Assembly (NCBI GenBank): GCA_022749755.1
Contig: CM040447.1
Span: 5,106,545-5,170,544 of the forward strand
Source: Azadirachta indica
Taxonomy: Eukaryota; Streptophyta; Magnoliopsida; Sapindales; Meliaceae
Direction: 5' to 3'
Length of the DNA stretch: 64,000 nucleotides
A program made the position numbers and the translations under genes. Under the pieces are notes generated by a model. That model made no database searches. It had not been told where the DNA came from and saw nothing but the letters and a program-made list of their open reading frames with translations. Each line of letters opens with the position of its first letter. The first letter of the stretch is position 1. This document shows, piece after piece, positions 33,957-47,530 of the stretch.

Positions 33957-36900
33957 TCAAATTGGTCTTCTCCTTGGGGATGTACCTGGTGTTTGTGCTT
34001 TTAAAAGAGAGGTTTCCAGCCAAGGGTCATTAATGTATCTTGTGTTTGGTCTCGTTGGATATATGGAGTAGTCACCTAAGTTGTAGCCGCCACTCTGTCC
34101 GACTAGAGCGAAAGTTGGGTGAGGAGGAGAGAGATAACAACTCTTGTGTGCTGTTCCATATTGTCGTAGAGGGCTTGAACAAGGAGATACCGGCAATGAG
34201 GTGATCATTCTTGCATTTTCTCTGCATATATAAACATTATACAGAAGTTAATCAGAAAGTACATAGAATTGTGAAGCACAAGCAACATGAAAAATAAAAA
34301 AATATTACAACCTTGGATTATTCAAAGTTCTTGACGTTGCGATAAATGGGTTTGTCATATAGTCTCCCTCGCACAAAGTAATACTTTTTCTGGTGGGATG
34401 AAGATCTAATACTGGCTGCTCAAAAAGTACAAACAGAGCAATTAGCTAAATTTGAAATGATAGCTTTTACATTTTCACAATTCCTATTGCCAATGACTAT
34501 TCAAATCAACTCAAGAAATCCCCAAAAGTAGACATAGACTGCTATGCATTGCATTATGAGATTTATTGAACAATAGACGCTGGGACTCAAGGTGATAATC
34601 TGTCAGCTATATACTCCAATATCCAGAACCAGTTCTCAAACATCATTAAGATAGCTGTGCATGTAAAAGATCCAAGTAATCTAAAATTTTGGCAAAAGCA
34701 ATGGAGAGCATACCGGTGTGCGGCTTCCATCAATGGTATATGGTGAGGAATCCTTGGCTAAGTTGATGTTGGCAGCTCTTGGTGTTGCTTGGTCACGAAC
34801 AAAAGGGTGGTCTAGGAGTTGTAAAGCAGTAGGGCGTGCTGAAGGGTCCCGTTGCAAGCATAGCTTTATAAAGCTTTTAGCATCATCTGAAAGGTGATCT
34901 GGAATTTCAGGAATATCTTTGCTGTTACCAATTTTAAATATTGCAGCCACCTGTTGATCCAAGAAATCAAATGATTTTGATTCTGCAAATACTTAAAAGC
35001 TGGATATACAGTAAAAGAAGCTCCACATAAATACATTCTGTATGTTTTATAACGCACCCCTTCATATTGACTCCATGGTGGTTTTGATGTCGCCATTTCA
35101 AGAATTGTACATCCCAAGCTCCATATATCCACAGTAAGACTGTAGCCATTTGTATTCATTACAACCTAACATTCGTAAATCAAATACAAACACGAGGAAA
35201 AAAAATTAAACATACTTATGGAGAATCATAGACAATAATCAGGAAAATAATTATCTCAAAAAGGAAAAAAGTTTTTCATGCTAATTATTCTGAAAAGGAG
35301 AAGAATGGATGGGGAAGGATGGGAATACCTCAGGCGCCATCCAATAAGGGCTTCCCTTGAATGAAAGCATTGAAGAACAAGAAGTTATCTGGTTCATCAA
35401 ACACAATATATCAGTAGTGCCAACAATGATTAACCAAAACAATGTCGAAAAGAAAATTATTCAATGAAACACTATTGTCAGATTCTTTTGGTTGCTACAA
35501 TGCAACCACTACAATATTTTTCAGTATTCTACTGTGAACTTCTTATGTAAGATATGATAAGACATACATGCTTGGCCATGCCGAAGTCTGCCAGCTTGAT
35601 TTCACCATGGGGATCAACTAATATGTTTGCCCCTTTAATGTCCCTGTCATGGAAAACAAGGCACTTTAAATCTAAGCAAATAACTATTACATTACAAACC
35701 ATTCAGAAGTCATAACTTGTCTTAACACCCAATTACCTGTGCACTGTATTTCTTGCATGTAAATAGGCAAGTCCAGAAAGAATCTGCCTGGTATATGTTT
35801 GAATAACAGGTTCCTTAAAGGGGCCATATTCTTGAAGCAATTTGTGAATTGAGCCACCAGAGACATACTCCAAATATACTGAGAGCCTTTCTTCACTCTG
35901 AGTACACAACAAACCACATTTATTACAAAAGCACATTCCAATCCACATTCTCTATGCACGTGTGTAGCAGTTAAGGTGATAGCAAGCATGCAGGCATAAA
36001 ACTTTAACCTTTAACGCATTGAACTAGCTCATACCAGTTCGCTTCCATAGTATCGAACTATGTTTGGATGTGAAAGTTGGCTGAGCAAGTTTATTTCCTG
36101 TCCACAATAGAAAGATGAACGTCAAACTAACTACAAACTAACTATACATCTGGCTGAGCAAGTTTATTCCAAATAAACAAATCCATCAAGTGCCAAAAGA
36201 TCAAATAGATGATTTATAAAATTTATAAGTCCTTCCAAGAGTATATGGAAAAATGAAATCTGAGGGTTATCAAGCATCGTGCAGGATTTATTGAGAGAAG
36301 ATTATATAAAAGAATTACCTGGTTCAGCTGCTTGAGACATTCTTTTGATGTCTGATCATCTGAAACAACCCTGACTTCTTTTATCGCACACATCTGCCCG
36401 CTTTCACTGTTAAGTTACAAATACAACAATTAGAAGAGTATAAAAATAGTTAGAAAGCAAAATATAAAAGTGCTCATAACATCTGTTCTGATATCATCAA
36501 ACTATTACCCAGAAATTTATTTATTAGACATAACTTGAAATTAAAACCATACAAAGATTTCCGTTACCTATTAAATCCAAGGAAAACATGGCCAAAAGTC
36601 CCCCTTCCTAGAAGCTTTCCTCTCTTCCATTTGGACAGACTATTTTCCATCAGTCCACCAGTTCTTGAGCTAGGCAAAGCAGAAGGACTAGTGGGAGAAC
36701 CAGGGGGCAGAGGCAGCTTATGACATTGAGATTTCCCATCTTCAATCCTCCCCGTAGGAGAATCAATACTCATAACATATAAACGAGGATGCAAAGGTGA
36801 GGTAGGACTCGTAGGCCCTCGTGATCCACAACCTGGACTTTTTGGCATCAAGTTAAACTTGGCGTCACCATGGACTCTCGGATCACCATAGGACCTTCAT

Positions 36901-38050
36901 TACAAAAAAGTTGCAGCTCTTTAGAAGCAAAGCTAAACAATTTTTGTAATGCTTAGTATAACTTATTATAATTGATCTAAAAATATGAAATACACTTGGT
37001 AATCTTCAAACTTGAGTCATTTACAAATAACAAAAACACAAATTCCAGGAATTCAGAACCCAACTTCAACCAAATTTTTAAAAAATAAGAACAATAAATT
37101 GCGCCTTCTTTTCTGTTAAGTTATGATACACTGATCCTCATATTATAAAAATAAAAACTTCAAATGAAATAAGAACCAGTCACAAAACGCACAGGTGAAT
37201 TAATTCCCAAAGGAAATATTGGCAAGATGACCGTGTCCAAGAAGGTGAACAAACAGCAGACCACCCTATCCTGTATCATTTATTAGAAAGAGATAAACCC
37301 GATTTCCAAGGCAAGTAATTTTGACAAGTAAATTCCTGGAGAGAAAAAAAAAAAAAAAAAAATGGGCTGACAGAACAGGACTGACGGCAAAGTCATGTTA
37401 TGTCTTTTCGTTTGTACATTTGGACAATCCTCTTAGCGAAAGGCGCAAAGCAATCGAAGTCTGACACCGCAAAATTCCAACAAACACAGATATAAATGAA
37501 TCAATGAATAAATTAATGCACACCTTTTACTAGGCAGTAAATTATAATCTTATAGATTTTTATCATCTAACATACAAAATAAAATTGATGAAATTAATCC
37601 AAATAAAAATAAAATCCGAAGAAAAAAAACATAATTTTCATTTGAAACCAACCTAGAACCACCAAATTGACCCTGATCACTCCCCATCCCGTGATCCTCC
37701 GACGACCCAGAAGAGCTGACGCTGGAAACCGAACCCGACCCGGATCCCAACCCGCCGCCATGATCACTTTGCATAGAAGAAACTGACGGTCGAGGCAACG
37801 GAAGCCCTTTTTTCTCCCCGGAGTCTGAATCGAACCCCGAAAACCCGGAAGACCCAGCTCCAGCGACGGCATAATCTCTGCTTTCGCGTGGGGAATTACG
37901 CGTAAAAATCACGTCATCGAAGCTGTTGGGTTTGTCGTTCTTCCCTTTCTTCTTGTCGCCGGTTAATTTGATGAAATTGAAGTGATTGCTCTGTGGGCTC
38001 TGGCTCTCTTCCTTACTCTTACTGGATTTCTTGCTCCACCAAGCAGGCAT
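33957..38050 (-). CDS. MAPKKK3: MEKK-subfamily MAP kinase kinase kinase, MAPKKK3 type
   Basis: Eleven exons: 37653-38050, 36568-36894, 36319-36406, 36035-36097, 35737-35897, 35568-35643, 35329-35388, 35058-35165, 34714-34950, 34312-34415, 33957-34221 (1887 nt, 628 residues). It heads MAP kinase cascades, phosphorylating MKK4/5-type kinases in pathogen and developmental signalling (family knowledge, At1g53570-like). The N-terminus [15 protein letters not shown] is basic and Ser/Gly-rich, followed by [18 protein letters not shown]. The kinase domain covers about residues 224-478: P-loop GRGTFG (229-234), catalytic K251 in CAIKEV, HRDIKGAN with D347, DFG at 365-367, then GSPYWMAPE. The C-terminal tail has [13 protein letters not shown] and ends SPRRRPI. 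The exon 10 acceptor is a GAG/CAG tandem that could add one Gln. Confidence 0.96.
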
Positions 38051-38400
38051 TTTTCAGGTGAAAAAAGCTCAGATTTTTCCCCTTTTTTTTAAAAAGTGAA
38101 AAATATAATAATAATAATGGTAGATGAAGAAGATGAAGAAGATGAAGAGAGAGAAACACAGAGAGACGGAGAGACAGAGAGAAGTGAGTCTCCTCAGAAG
38201 AGATAGAGAAGTGTAAGAGAAGAAAGTTTGGTTTTGGGTTCTGCGAGAAGATTTTATGTGCAGGCAGGCAGGAAGGGGGAAGGAAATGGAAGAAGACGAC
38301 GGACTTTTTAGAGAGAGAGAGAGATAGAGAAAGATAGAGATAGAGATAGAGAGAGAGAGAGAGAGACTGTGTATGTGTCGTGTGAAAGTGGGGTCCAGTG
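38051..38400 (-). promoter_or_regulatory. MAPKKK3 5' leader and core promoter
   Basis: The mRNA-sense leader is strongly CT-rich, with TCTTCA repeats (38119-38145) and CT microsatellites. No ATG occurs between about 38250 and the start codon, so no upstream ORF is expected. Confidence 0.55.
38311..38366. repeat. GA/GATA microsatellite
   Basis: GA dinucleotides are interrupted by GATAGA blocks for about 56 bp in the promoter or leader of the MAPKKK3-type gene. GAGA tracts are frequent in plant core promoters. Confidence 0.9.
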
Positions 38401-41400
38401 GCTACAGTGTGAAACAGCTAAGGAAGGAAGGGACGGCAAGCGGTGGTTGGATAAGAGGAAGCTTGATGACGTGGCATTTTTTAAGAGGAGAAATTTGTAT
38501 GACGTGTCACCATCTTTTTTAAAACATTTAGGATCTCTATTTGCTTAATATTTCTCAAGTGAACTTATATTTTTTCATTTAGTCAAATAGGTCCCCATCA
38601 TGTTACAGTGACATTGAGGACATATTTGACATAAAGAAAACAGATCGTAACTTTATTTGTAAAAGATAAGAAAATGGAGAACTCAATGTTATTAAGTTGT
38701 AAAAAGTATTTATATAGAGAGGAGGTGAAAAAATAGATAAATAAATAAACAAAAATAAAAAGAGAGTGCGTGTTTGTTTACGTGTGTGTGCATGCTGAAG
38801 TAGTTGGTGTTGGTGGTGTAAAAAATAAAATAAATAAATATATAAATGAAAAGAGAGAGGGAATCTGCATGGGTGAATGTGTAGATTTTTAGCTGCTATA
38901 ATCCAAGGTTCTAGAAAATAATTAATAAGAATATTTTAATAAATTAAAATTTTTATATAAAGATAAAATAATATTAGTAAACCTACCACCAAGGTATATT
39001 TACGTTTAAATTGAAAGATTTTTACGGGATAAATTTGCGATTATTTAAAAAAAAATAAATAAATAATAATATTATTATATTTACCTCGAATGATTAATAA
39101 TTATATCAAATTTATATTTAATTTTTGTAAATTATTTATTTTTTAAAATATAATTAATTAAATAAATTATTATATTTGAAATAAATAATTTTTATTTTTA
39201 AATTAAATAATTTTTTAACATAAAATCAAATAATTTTTATACCTATTAAAGTAGATAAATTGAAACTCAATCTACGGCACGAAGTCAATTGAGTGGATGA
39301 AGAGTTAGACCATAAAAGAATACTATGTTTATTATTTATGGGGGAGATTGTTTATTATTTTATTTTTTGAGTTAATACTCTGTTATGTCCTTTTTTTTTT
39401 TAATACCTCATCATTCTGTCTATTTTTTTTATTTTATCCTTTATTTAATTGATTTACAAAATAATAAAATTAAAAATATTAAAAAAATTAAAATTTAAAA
39501 AAATAATGGAATATTAAAAAAATATAACGGGTAATAAGACATTAACTAAAAAAAATATATAGGTAATGGGTATTCTCTCTATTTATTTCTTAATTAATAT
39601 TTACAATACAAATATGACATTATCATGAGCTACTAAAATTTGTTATTTTTTTTTAATGTTTTAAGCTTTATTCTGAATTTTTAATATAAAAATTTATTTT
39701 AAATTTTAAATTTTAAATCATAAAGTTCGAAGTTTACGTATCAAATTATAAATGTAAGTAGAAGTACAAATTCATCACACGGTACATCACATGTCCCATA
39801 AGTCATAGACAAATCCCTAAATATTATCAATTTGATATTTTCTTAATTATTATTATTATAATATAATGCATTAAAAATTTGGTAATTTATATTGTTTTCC
39901 ACGTTCTTATCAACATTGAATTTTACGCCCATATTACAAAAAACAAAATCGATGATTATTATATTTGACTATTGTAAAATCATGAATCTCACACTTTATA
40001 TTAAAAGTTTAATTGTAACTTACTTATATCAAATAAATTCCTAATTTCTATTCAAATTATTTATCTATTTTCTAATATTGCATAATAATTATTAAAATAT
40101 AATAACATAGTGCCCCCTTTAGTTTAGCATTTTTTTAGTTAAAATTTTTTTAATGTTAAAAGTATTTTTCAATTTTTTTAGTGTCATTTTAGTGTTAAAT
40201 TTTTTTTTTTAAAATTAAAAAAATCTAAATTTTAGATTTTTTGTAATAATATTGTTTTAAATGTTAAATTATATAAAATAACTCTATTTTATTTTAAAAT
40301 TTTATTTTTTTAATAATATAACTTTAAAAATTTATTATTAAAAATAATTACATATTTTTTTAAAAAATTATTTATAATAATTAAAAATTTACAAATTTTT
40401 ATTAAAAATTTTATTTGTAAAATTCTACTCTTAAAAAACTCTATTTAAAAAATTGTACCAAACGAATACTTAATATTATATCTATTTTAATTGATTTAAT
40501 CCTATTTAAAATTTTGTATTACCAGTTTCGTAAGTAATCGTAATACTACATTAGAGGAGAGAAGAACTTTATTTATTTTTTAATTGGTGTGTAATTTAAT
40601 TATTATTATTTATTATAATAAAGTACATAAAGCATGTATTTATTATAATTTTTAAATTATAAATAAATAAAATAAATATATGAAGAGGTTATACAGCTTG
40701 CTTGCGATACCCCGCGGAAAGAGAAAAGCAGCTTCTAGTAGAAGCGTGTGGTGCGGGTTGGTAGCTGGTTTTGGATTTGGTTTTTGCGATAATCTCTCAA
40801 TTTTCAATTAATTAATTTAATTTGATTATTTATTTATTTATTTATCATTAATGGGATTTGGAAATCATGTGAAGTTGAGAATAGACCTATCACTGTACGG
40901 TAGCAGTGCGTCACTTGCCACGTCATCACTACCTCATACCTTTTTTTTTTTTTTTGAAGAAGAAGAATTATTGGCATAAATATTTTAGAATAAAATCCAT
41001 CCTTAACAAAGTATTTTTAGAAGAGGAGGAAATTTCATTCAAATTACACGAAGACTTTTACTAATGATGCAAAATAACACGTGTTTCTATAAGCGAAGCT
41101 AGAAATTACACTCTGATAGGGGCAAAATGTAAACTTTTGAAAACTTGTAAAAGCCCCCAAACAAAAAATTATAAGTTTTAAAGAGCGAAAATAAGTCCAC
41201 TCGGATTTTATACAAGTGGTTAGGAGCTTGTCTTTAATTTCGAATCTAATAAAATTATTTTTTAATTATAGAAAATATTATCCACCATATATGTAGAGTT
41301 CACCATATTAGAATGTTGATAAATTTCTCTTCATTTATAAGGGTAAAAAACATTATTAAAATTAGGTGAAGATATTCGAATGGTGTCATAAGCAATTCTA

Positions 41401-43714
41401 TTTAAATTCTCGACAGATTTCGATGTAACAGTGTAATTTGTATATGTAATATTCAAAAAAAGAAAAAAAAAAAATTATAAATATATATAAACTTTATTTA
41501 AATTATTTTCGAGTTGCACGGCATATATATATAAACTTTATTTAAAAATACTAAATATCAAATTTTAGTGAAAAAAATTAATTTCATTAAAAATTGGTAT
41601 TATCAAAAATATCTTTAACTTTACTTTTAAAATGAAAGCCAATCATTTCAAACATACCGTAAAAATCTGGATAATTTTTTCTCTTTTTGAAACTTGAAGG
41701 ATGTAAGTGCCTAATTTTCCAAACATAAAGTTTATTCGATATTTTTCATAATTATGAATAAGTTAAAGAATAACATCTTTTATTGAAAAATATAATAAAT
41801 TCCGGTTCCAAACAAACCCTTAAAAATCGAATAATTTTTTCTCTTTTTGAAACTAACATCCCAAGTCTCCAAAGGCACAGTTTATAGGATATCTTCATAA
41901 ACATGAATAGGTTAAGGAAACACATCTTTCATTGAAAAATAAAATAAATTCAAATTACGGGATCTCTAATGCCTATTTGAAATTAGAAAGTGGACAATGA
42001 AGGATGGGTTGTTATGTAATTTTTAAAAAAAGTAAAGTAATTATTAATTTTAAATATCCTTATCTAAACTAGAGTATAAGACAAAAAGTTTTATTAATTA
42101 ATTAATCAATTAATTTAAAGATAATATATATTCTTCTCAACTTGTAATGTGTTAACCTACATTAATTATTAATTAATTCCGTGCAAGTGAAGGCAGTTAA
42201 GGCCGGCGAATCCAAAGCAGGTTATCAATTTGTTTGTTAGTGCTATTTTTTTAATTGAATGCATAATTGATTGATGGATAATTTTAATTTAATTTAATTT
42301 ACTTAATTTAATCGAAGTGGCACGTCAATATGAGATTGAATTATAGATATTAAAAAGCATTGTCACTTTCGTTGTTTTATGCAACATGTTTTATGAAGTA
42401 TGAATTGCTTTTTGTGTATTGGTTTGCAAAATTTCATTTATTTTAGAAAAATGATTTAAATTGAATTAAAGTATTAGAAAAATGACGTATCATCCATTGA
42501 TTTAATAACAGAAAATAAATAAATCATTCATATTAACAAAATTTTTATTGAATCAAAATATAATATGAGTATTTTGATTACATTTTAAGAATATATATCA
42601 TTTTTCTTAAAATTAATTATGAAATAATATTAGTTTCATATGGAAGAAAATATAAGAGTAATACTACTAACAGGTTTTCAATTTAATATTTGTTTGAAAT
42701 TATTTTTTCAAATCACTTAATATGATTCAATTTACATATTTAAATGTTTAAATATGTATATTTTCTAAATTAATATTAAAATTTAATGATTATATTAGAA
42801 CAAAATTAAATTAAAATATTAGAGCGTAATCAATTTATTTAATTGTAACTTTAGAAATATCATTATAGATTTTCTTTATTTTCTATCACATACGAGTGTA
42901 TAAAATCTTTACATATTTATATTATTTAAATCTATTCAAAAACATTCAAAAATACTAATACAAATAGAAATTTATATACCAACTTCATTAAAATAAATTA
43001 CTGTGATAGTATTATATCATTATTACATATTTTATATCTTCGAAAAAATAAAAAAAAAATCATATTTAATTAAATAGAGATTCAATAATCCTGTTTAACT
43101 AGAAATGAAGATTTTGTTTTAGAAAAAATAATAATAATGAAAGTGACTTAAGTTAAGTTGGCATTCTTTGCTTGGCTCCATTAGAGTGATTAATTATGTC
43201 AATTTTGTGTTGTAAGGTTAATTTCTTATATCATTATTTTTGTGCTAACATGATTTTTGTTTTTTTATATATTGTTCGATGAAACCGGCTCGTTGGGACT
43301 TCTTTAGTTGTTTTTGGTTAACTAAAGACAAAACAAGTTCATTTCATAAAAGAATCATGCCACATACAAACGTTGTATGCTACATTCACAGAAAATAGAG
43401 ACTTCCCAACAAAATTTACAAATTATTGCCACTTTCAATTGATCAGATTTTATTTTGGATAAGTCAATAATTTGAACAGAGCGATTATACCATATATCCG
43501 ATTTATGATACATACATGAAAAGTGGGGACTCTTAATACAATCATGGGTCATTCTTACTTTAAATTAATCATTAGATTGCATTTTAAGCAATTCGATATT
43601 CAAATGTAGTGACTATATCATATAGCTGCTACGTTGTAAATTTATCCTGAATAAAAATATATTTTTAATCTTTTTTAAGAAATATGTTTAGAGAGCACTT
43701 TGTTTAAAACATTA
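38401..43714. other. Intergenic AT-rich, transposon-derived DNA
   Basis: No gene was found. Points of note: 38730-38850 has short ATAAATAA and GAGTGCGTGTG repeats; 40680-40940 is a G+C-richer island; 41190-41260 has a GTGGTTAGGAGC string and a TTCGAATC-like string, as in tRNA-derived SINEs, but too decayed to call; 43270-43560 is an unrecognised patch with a 65-codon minus frame. Confidence 0.4.
40111..40475. repeat. Possible hAT-like MITE, AT-rich
   Basis: The left end TGCCCCCTTTAGTTTAGC and right end GTACCAAACGAATAC fit, in inverted sense, the GGTTTGGTA-type termini of AT-rich plant hAT MITEs. The interior is A/T with long T and A tracts. No clear target duplication was seen. Confidence 0.35.
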
Positions 43715-45314
43715 CTTTTAAAAAACACATTATAAATACTTTTTAGAAAAGCAATTTTAGTCAAGAGTGTATCTTGAAAAAACCTTGTCAAATACAGAAA
43801 GTATTCTAATTTGAGAATGTTGTCAAATATATGTAGTTTCCAAGTTAAAAGCTATTTTGACTAAAATATATATAAAAAAAAGAAATTATATCTTCCAGAA
43901 ATAAAATCACATGTTCCATTCCGAGTATTAGTGTTCAATAAAGAATCACATGTTAGGCATTATTTTTTTTTTAAATTACAATTTTTTTCTATAAAAACAA
44001 CTTTTACTAATTTTTAAATCAAAAGTTTAGATCAAAATAATAAGTTAAAATTAATTAAATATTGTCGAATCTAAACACCCACAATATATTACGTATTTAT
44101 TTTTAAAATTTGACACCGTAACATTTCCACTCAATTGTCTAATCACTTTATTATTAACATCAAGAATGTAACGTAAATAGTATCTTAAATTATTTTAGAT
44201 TATTTTAATTTTAATTTTAATATTAGATATTATAAAATTTCAACTTGATGCTAAATTATGGTATTACATTACATTTGGGTAATATCTGTATTTGAATTTC
44301 ATACCAAATTATGGTTTAAAACGACTTAACAACAATATGTAATGATTTTGTTTATATCTATTTTAAAAATGAAGTAAATTTATTTTAAATATATAAAAAA
44401 TTTCTACTCTCACATGCCTAATTAAAATCTGTTAGTTTTAAATATTTATAAAACATGAGCCTTCTTTTAAATATTTGAAGACTTTTTTGAAAAACACATT
44501 TTAAATACTTTTTACAAAAGCATTTTTAGTCAAGAGTGTATCTTGATAAAACCTTTTCAAATACAAAAAGTATTGTAATTTGAGAATATTGTCAAATATA
44601 TTTAGTTTCCAAATTAAAAGCTATTTTGACTAAAATATATATAAAAAAAAAAGAAAGTATATCTTCTATAAATAAAATCACATTTTCCATTCCGAGCATT
44701 AGTGTTTAATAAATAATCACATGTTAGGCATTAGTTTTAGCATTAGTGCTTTTAATAAAGATTCACATGTTAGGCATTAGTTTTTCTTTAAAAAAAAAAT
44801 TCCATTTTTTTTTCTATAAAAACCACTTTTACTAACTTTTTAAATAAAAAATTTAGATCATAATAGTAGCTTAAAATTAATTAAATATTGTCTACTCTAA
44901 ACACGTACAATATGTTAGGTATTTATTTTTAAAATTTGAAACCATAACATTTTCTACACAATAGTCTAATCACTTTATTATTAATATCAAGAATGTAATG
45001 TAAATAGTATTTTAAATTATTTTAGATTATTTTAGATTATTTTAATTTTAATATTAGATATTATAAAATTTCAACTTGATGCTAAATTATGGTATTACAT
45101 TACATTTGGGTAATATCCATAATTGAATTTCATACCAACTTATGGTTTAAAACGACTTAACAACAATATGTTATGATTTTATTTATATCTATTTTAAAAA
45201 CGAAGTAAATTTATTTTAAATATTTAAAAAATATCTACTTTCACATGCCTTATTAAAATCTGTTAGTTTTAAATATTTATAAAAAATGAGTCTTCTTTTA
45301 AATATTTGAAGACA
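43715..45314. repeat. Tandem duplication of about 0.8 kb
   Basis: Copy 1 (about 43715-44489) and copy 2 (about 44490-45314) align along their whole length. Both start AAAAACACATT(A/T)TAAATACTTTTTA, share GTCAAGAGTGTATCTTGA, CAACTTGATGCTAAATTATG and CATACCAA(A/C)TTATGG, and end with CTTCTTTTAAATATTTGAAG. Identity is around 90 percent by eye, with a roughly 40-bp local expansion in copy 2 near 44730 where the CACATGTTAGGCATTA block is repeated. No ORF is present. The source is unknown, probably unequal exchange or replication slippage. Confidence 0.85.
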
Positions 45315-46150
45315 TTTATTCTCATATATCTAACTAAAATCCAATACGAATATTTAATTAGAAGAAATAATTTTACTCTAAATATTTAGAAAAATTTACT
45401 CTTATGGAGAAAATTGTACTCCCAAGGTGATAACATAAATTATGTTTGAATTTATTGTAGAGCTGTTTTTTATGCTGCTAGGAAGCAAACTATAGAAATA
45501 TTTATACCCATCATTTGTAATTTTTCTAGTTTAACCTCTAAAAGTTTTTTCTTTTTCCATTTTGACCACCAAAGACCATTCAATTGTTTTTTATTTTGTA
45601 GTTGTTATATTATTTACAATATTTCTACTTTCACCTTTGTAATTTTTTTACTGAGTTATGACCACTCAATCTTTAAATTCTAACTTCTACGACAATTAAA
45701 TTATTTTATAAACACTTATCCTTTTTTACTTGATTTTAAATATTTATCAACTACCCACTTATTTAAAGTTGTAACAATTGAATCTAATTTCAACCATGAA
45801 GAAAAGTATTTCTTTGAATAATCTATTTTGTCTCACTATTTCAAACCTGTACCAAGATGTGTGTTCAAGTGATTTGAAATTTGATTGTTAAACTATTATA
45901 TCACTCCATATATTAATTTTAATTAATTTAAAATATTAATCAATTGCATATTTGTTAATAATAATATGTGTTACAATATGACAACAGTGAAGATTTTAAC
46001 AGTCTTAAAAGCACAGAGAGGAGAATGTCAAAGTAAATATATAAATAAATAAATAAAAATAATTTTAATTTTTTTTCATGATATTCTTTTATTACGAATT
46101 ATTGAACACTATTTTTTTTTTTCATTTAAGTTAATGTACTCGTATAAATC
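45315..46150. other. Intergenic AT-rich DNA
   Basis: Nothing recognisable was found. A short ATAA repeat run lies at 46038-46060. Confidence 0.4.
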
Positions 46151-46566
46151 TGTTGGCTTATAGGGGCCAGTGTCTCCCTTACGAACTCACTGCTACGTGG
46201 TTTATGGGAGGCCCATGTGACATCATTGCTTGACCATCTAACTTGCCGATGTACACGTTGTTTGCACTGTGAAGTCTTTTTTGTCCATTCGCGCTCAATA
46301 GCGAGGTGCTGCACTTCTGTTGTGAATTAAAGGGAGTGTCTTGCAAGAATTAACCAAGGCTCATCTAGACAATTGAGGCTTAATTCTAATAAGTGGTATC
46401 AGAGTAAAGTCGTAAGTTTGAGTTTTTTTAGGGGAGATCATGGGGGCCAGTGTCTCCCTTAAAGTCTCACTGCTACGTGGGTTTGTAGGAATCCACTGAC
46501 ATCGATACTTAACTGCCCAACTTGTTAATTAAAGTTTTAGTTCAATAGTTGAGGCTTGATCTTGAC
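46151..46566 (+). mobile_element. TRIM-like miniature LTR retrotransposon
   Basis: Two direct repeats share GGGGCCAGTGTCTCCCTTA, CTCACTGCTACGTGG and a distal GTTGAGGCTT(A/G)AT(C/T)T segment: about 46162-46389 and 46442-46566, the second with an internal deletion of about 100 bp. Immediately after the first is TGGTATCAGAG (46394-46404), the primer-binding site for initiator tRNA-Met. Just before the second is a purine tract, AGGGGAGATCATGGGGG. The internal region is only about 50 bp with no coding capacity, as in terminal-repeat retrotransposons in miniature. The outer ends and target duplication could not be fixed. Confidence 0.6.
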
Positions 46567-47039
46567 AAAATCATTATCATCAAAACCAAATCCTATGATA
46601 ACAACTCAATGAAATCCAATTCTTGGAATAAAACATTTCTTGGATAAGGCCAATCCCTTTCACCAATAATTAATTTGTTAACTTTATTAATTAATTAATT
46701 GTCAAATTAATTATCATCAATTTGCATCATAAACACATAGTTATCAACACTTATGTATTATTTCTCATATATAATTAAAATTGATATAATTAAGATTAAT
46801 TTTTTAGTATTATTTCTCAAAATGTACATAGATATAATTGTTTGGTTAGCTTAGTTTAGACTTTCAAAAAGAAAATAAGGGAAAGCTTAGTTTAGACTTT
46901 TAAAAAGAAAATAAGGGAACTTATAAAGTTGGTTAAATAATATATATAAAATTTTTATTTTATTCTCGTTTAGAGTCTACATATAATATAAATGTAATGT
47001 AATTAATATTTAAATATAATTTTAAAGGTATTAATTTTT
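46567..47039. other. Intergenic AT-rich DNA with a short duplication
   Basis: A 30-bp unit, AGCTTAGTTTAGACTTT followed by AAAAAGAAAATAAGGGA, occurs twice in tandem at about 46849-46920. Nothing else was recognised. Confidence 0.5.
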
Positions 47040-47530
47040 TAACTTAATAATAATGAGTTAGTACTTGTTTATTTTTTAGTTTGAACTTCGAATTTAGTTT
47101 AATTTTATTCAAATGTTTTAAAGATGTTTGTTATCTAAGTTAATACTAAAATTAATAATTATATACAAATAAAATAAGTTAAAAATTTTAATTTACCGTT
47201 GAATTCTAAAATCAAAATAGATTTTTGATTTTAATGAACTAAAATACCATTATATAATTTATTTAATTTCTTATATAAAAAATTTATCTTAATTATTTAT
47301 TAAGATACGATAAGTAAAATTACTAATTTTTATATATTATATTCATATATGATAAAAAAAAATACATATTATTTAAAATTATTTAGATTTATGCATTTTG
47401 ATTCATTAATATTTTAAATTCTTTCAGATTTAAGATAAAAAAAAAAAACCTAATTATTTAGATTTATGAATTCAAATTTATTGAAATTTTAGATTCATTC
47501 GGATTTCAGGTAAAAGAAGAAAAAACCTTA
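47040..47530. repeat. AT-rich dispersed repeat, copy A
   Basis: It aligns by eye with 52150-52510 over TATAAAAAATTTAT, TTAATTATTTAT(T/A)AAGATA(C/T)GATAAGTAAAA and a TTCAGATTTAAGATAAAAAAA-like end. A more diverged copy may be at 19410-19770. It is non-coding and probably an old AT-rich transposon. Confidence 0.5.

Noticed and set aside
41190..41260. tRNA or SINE suggested by A-box and B-box-like strings
   Set aside because: No cloverleaf can be drawn and the B box is degenerate.
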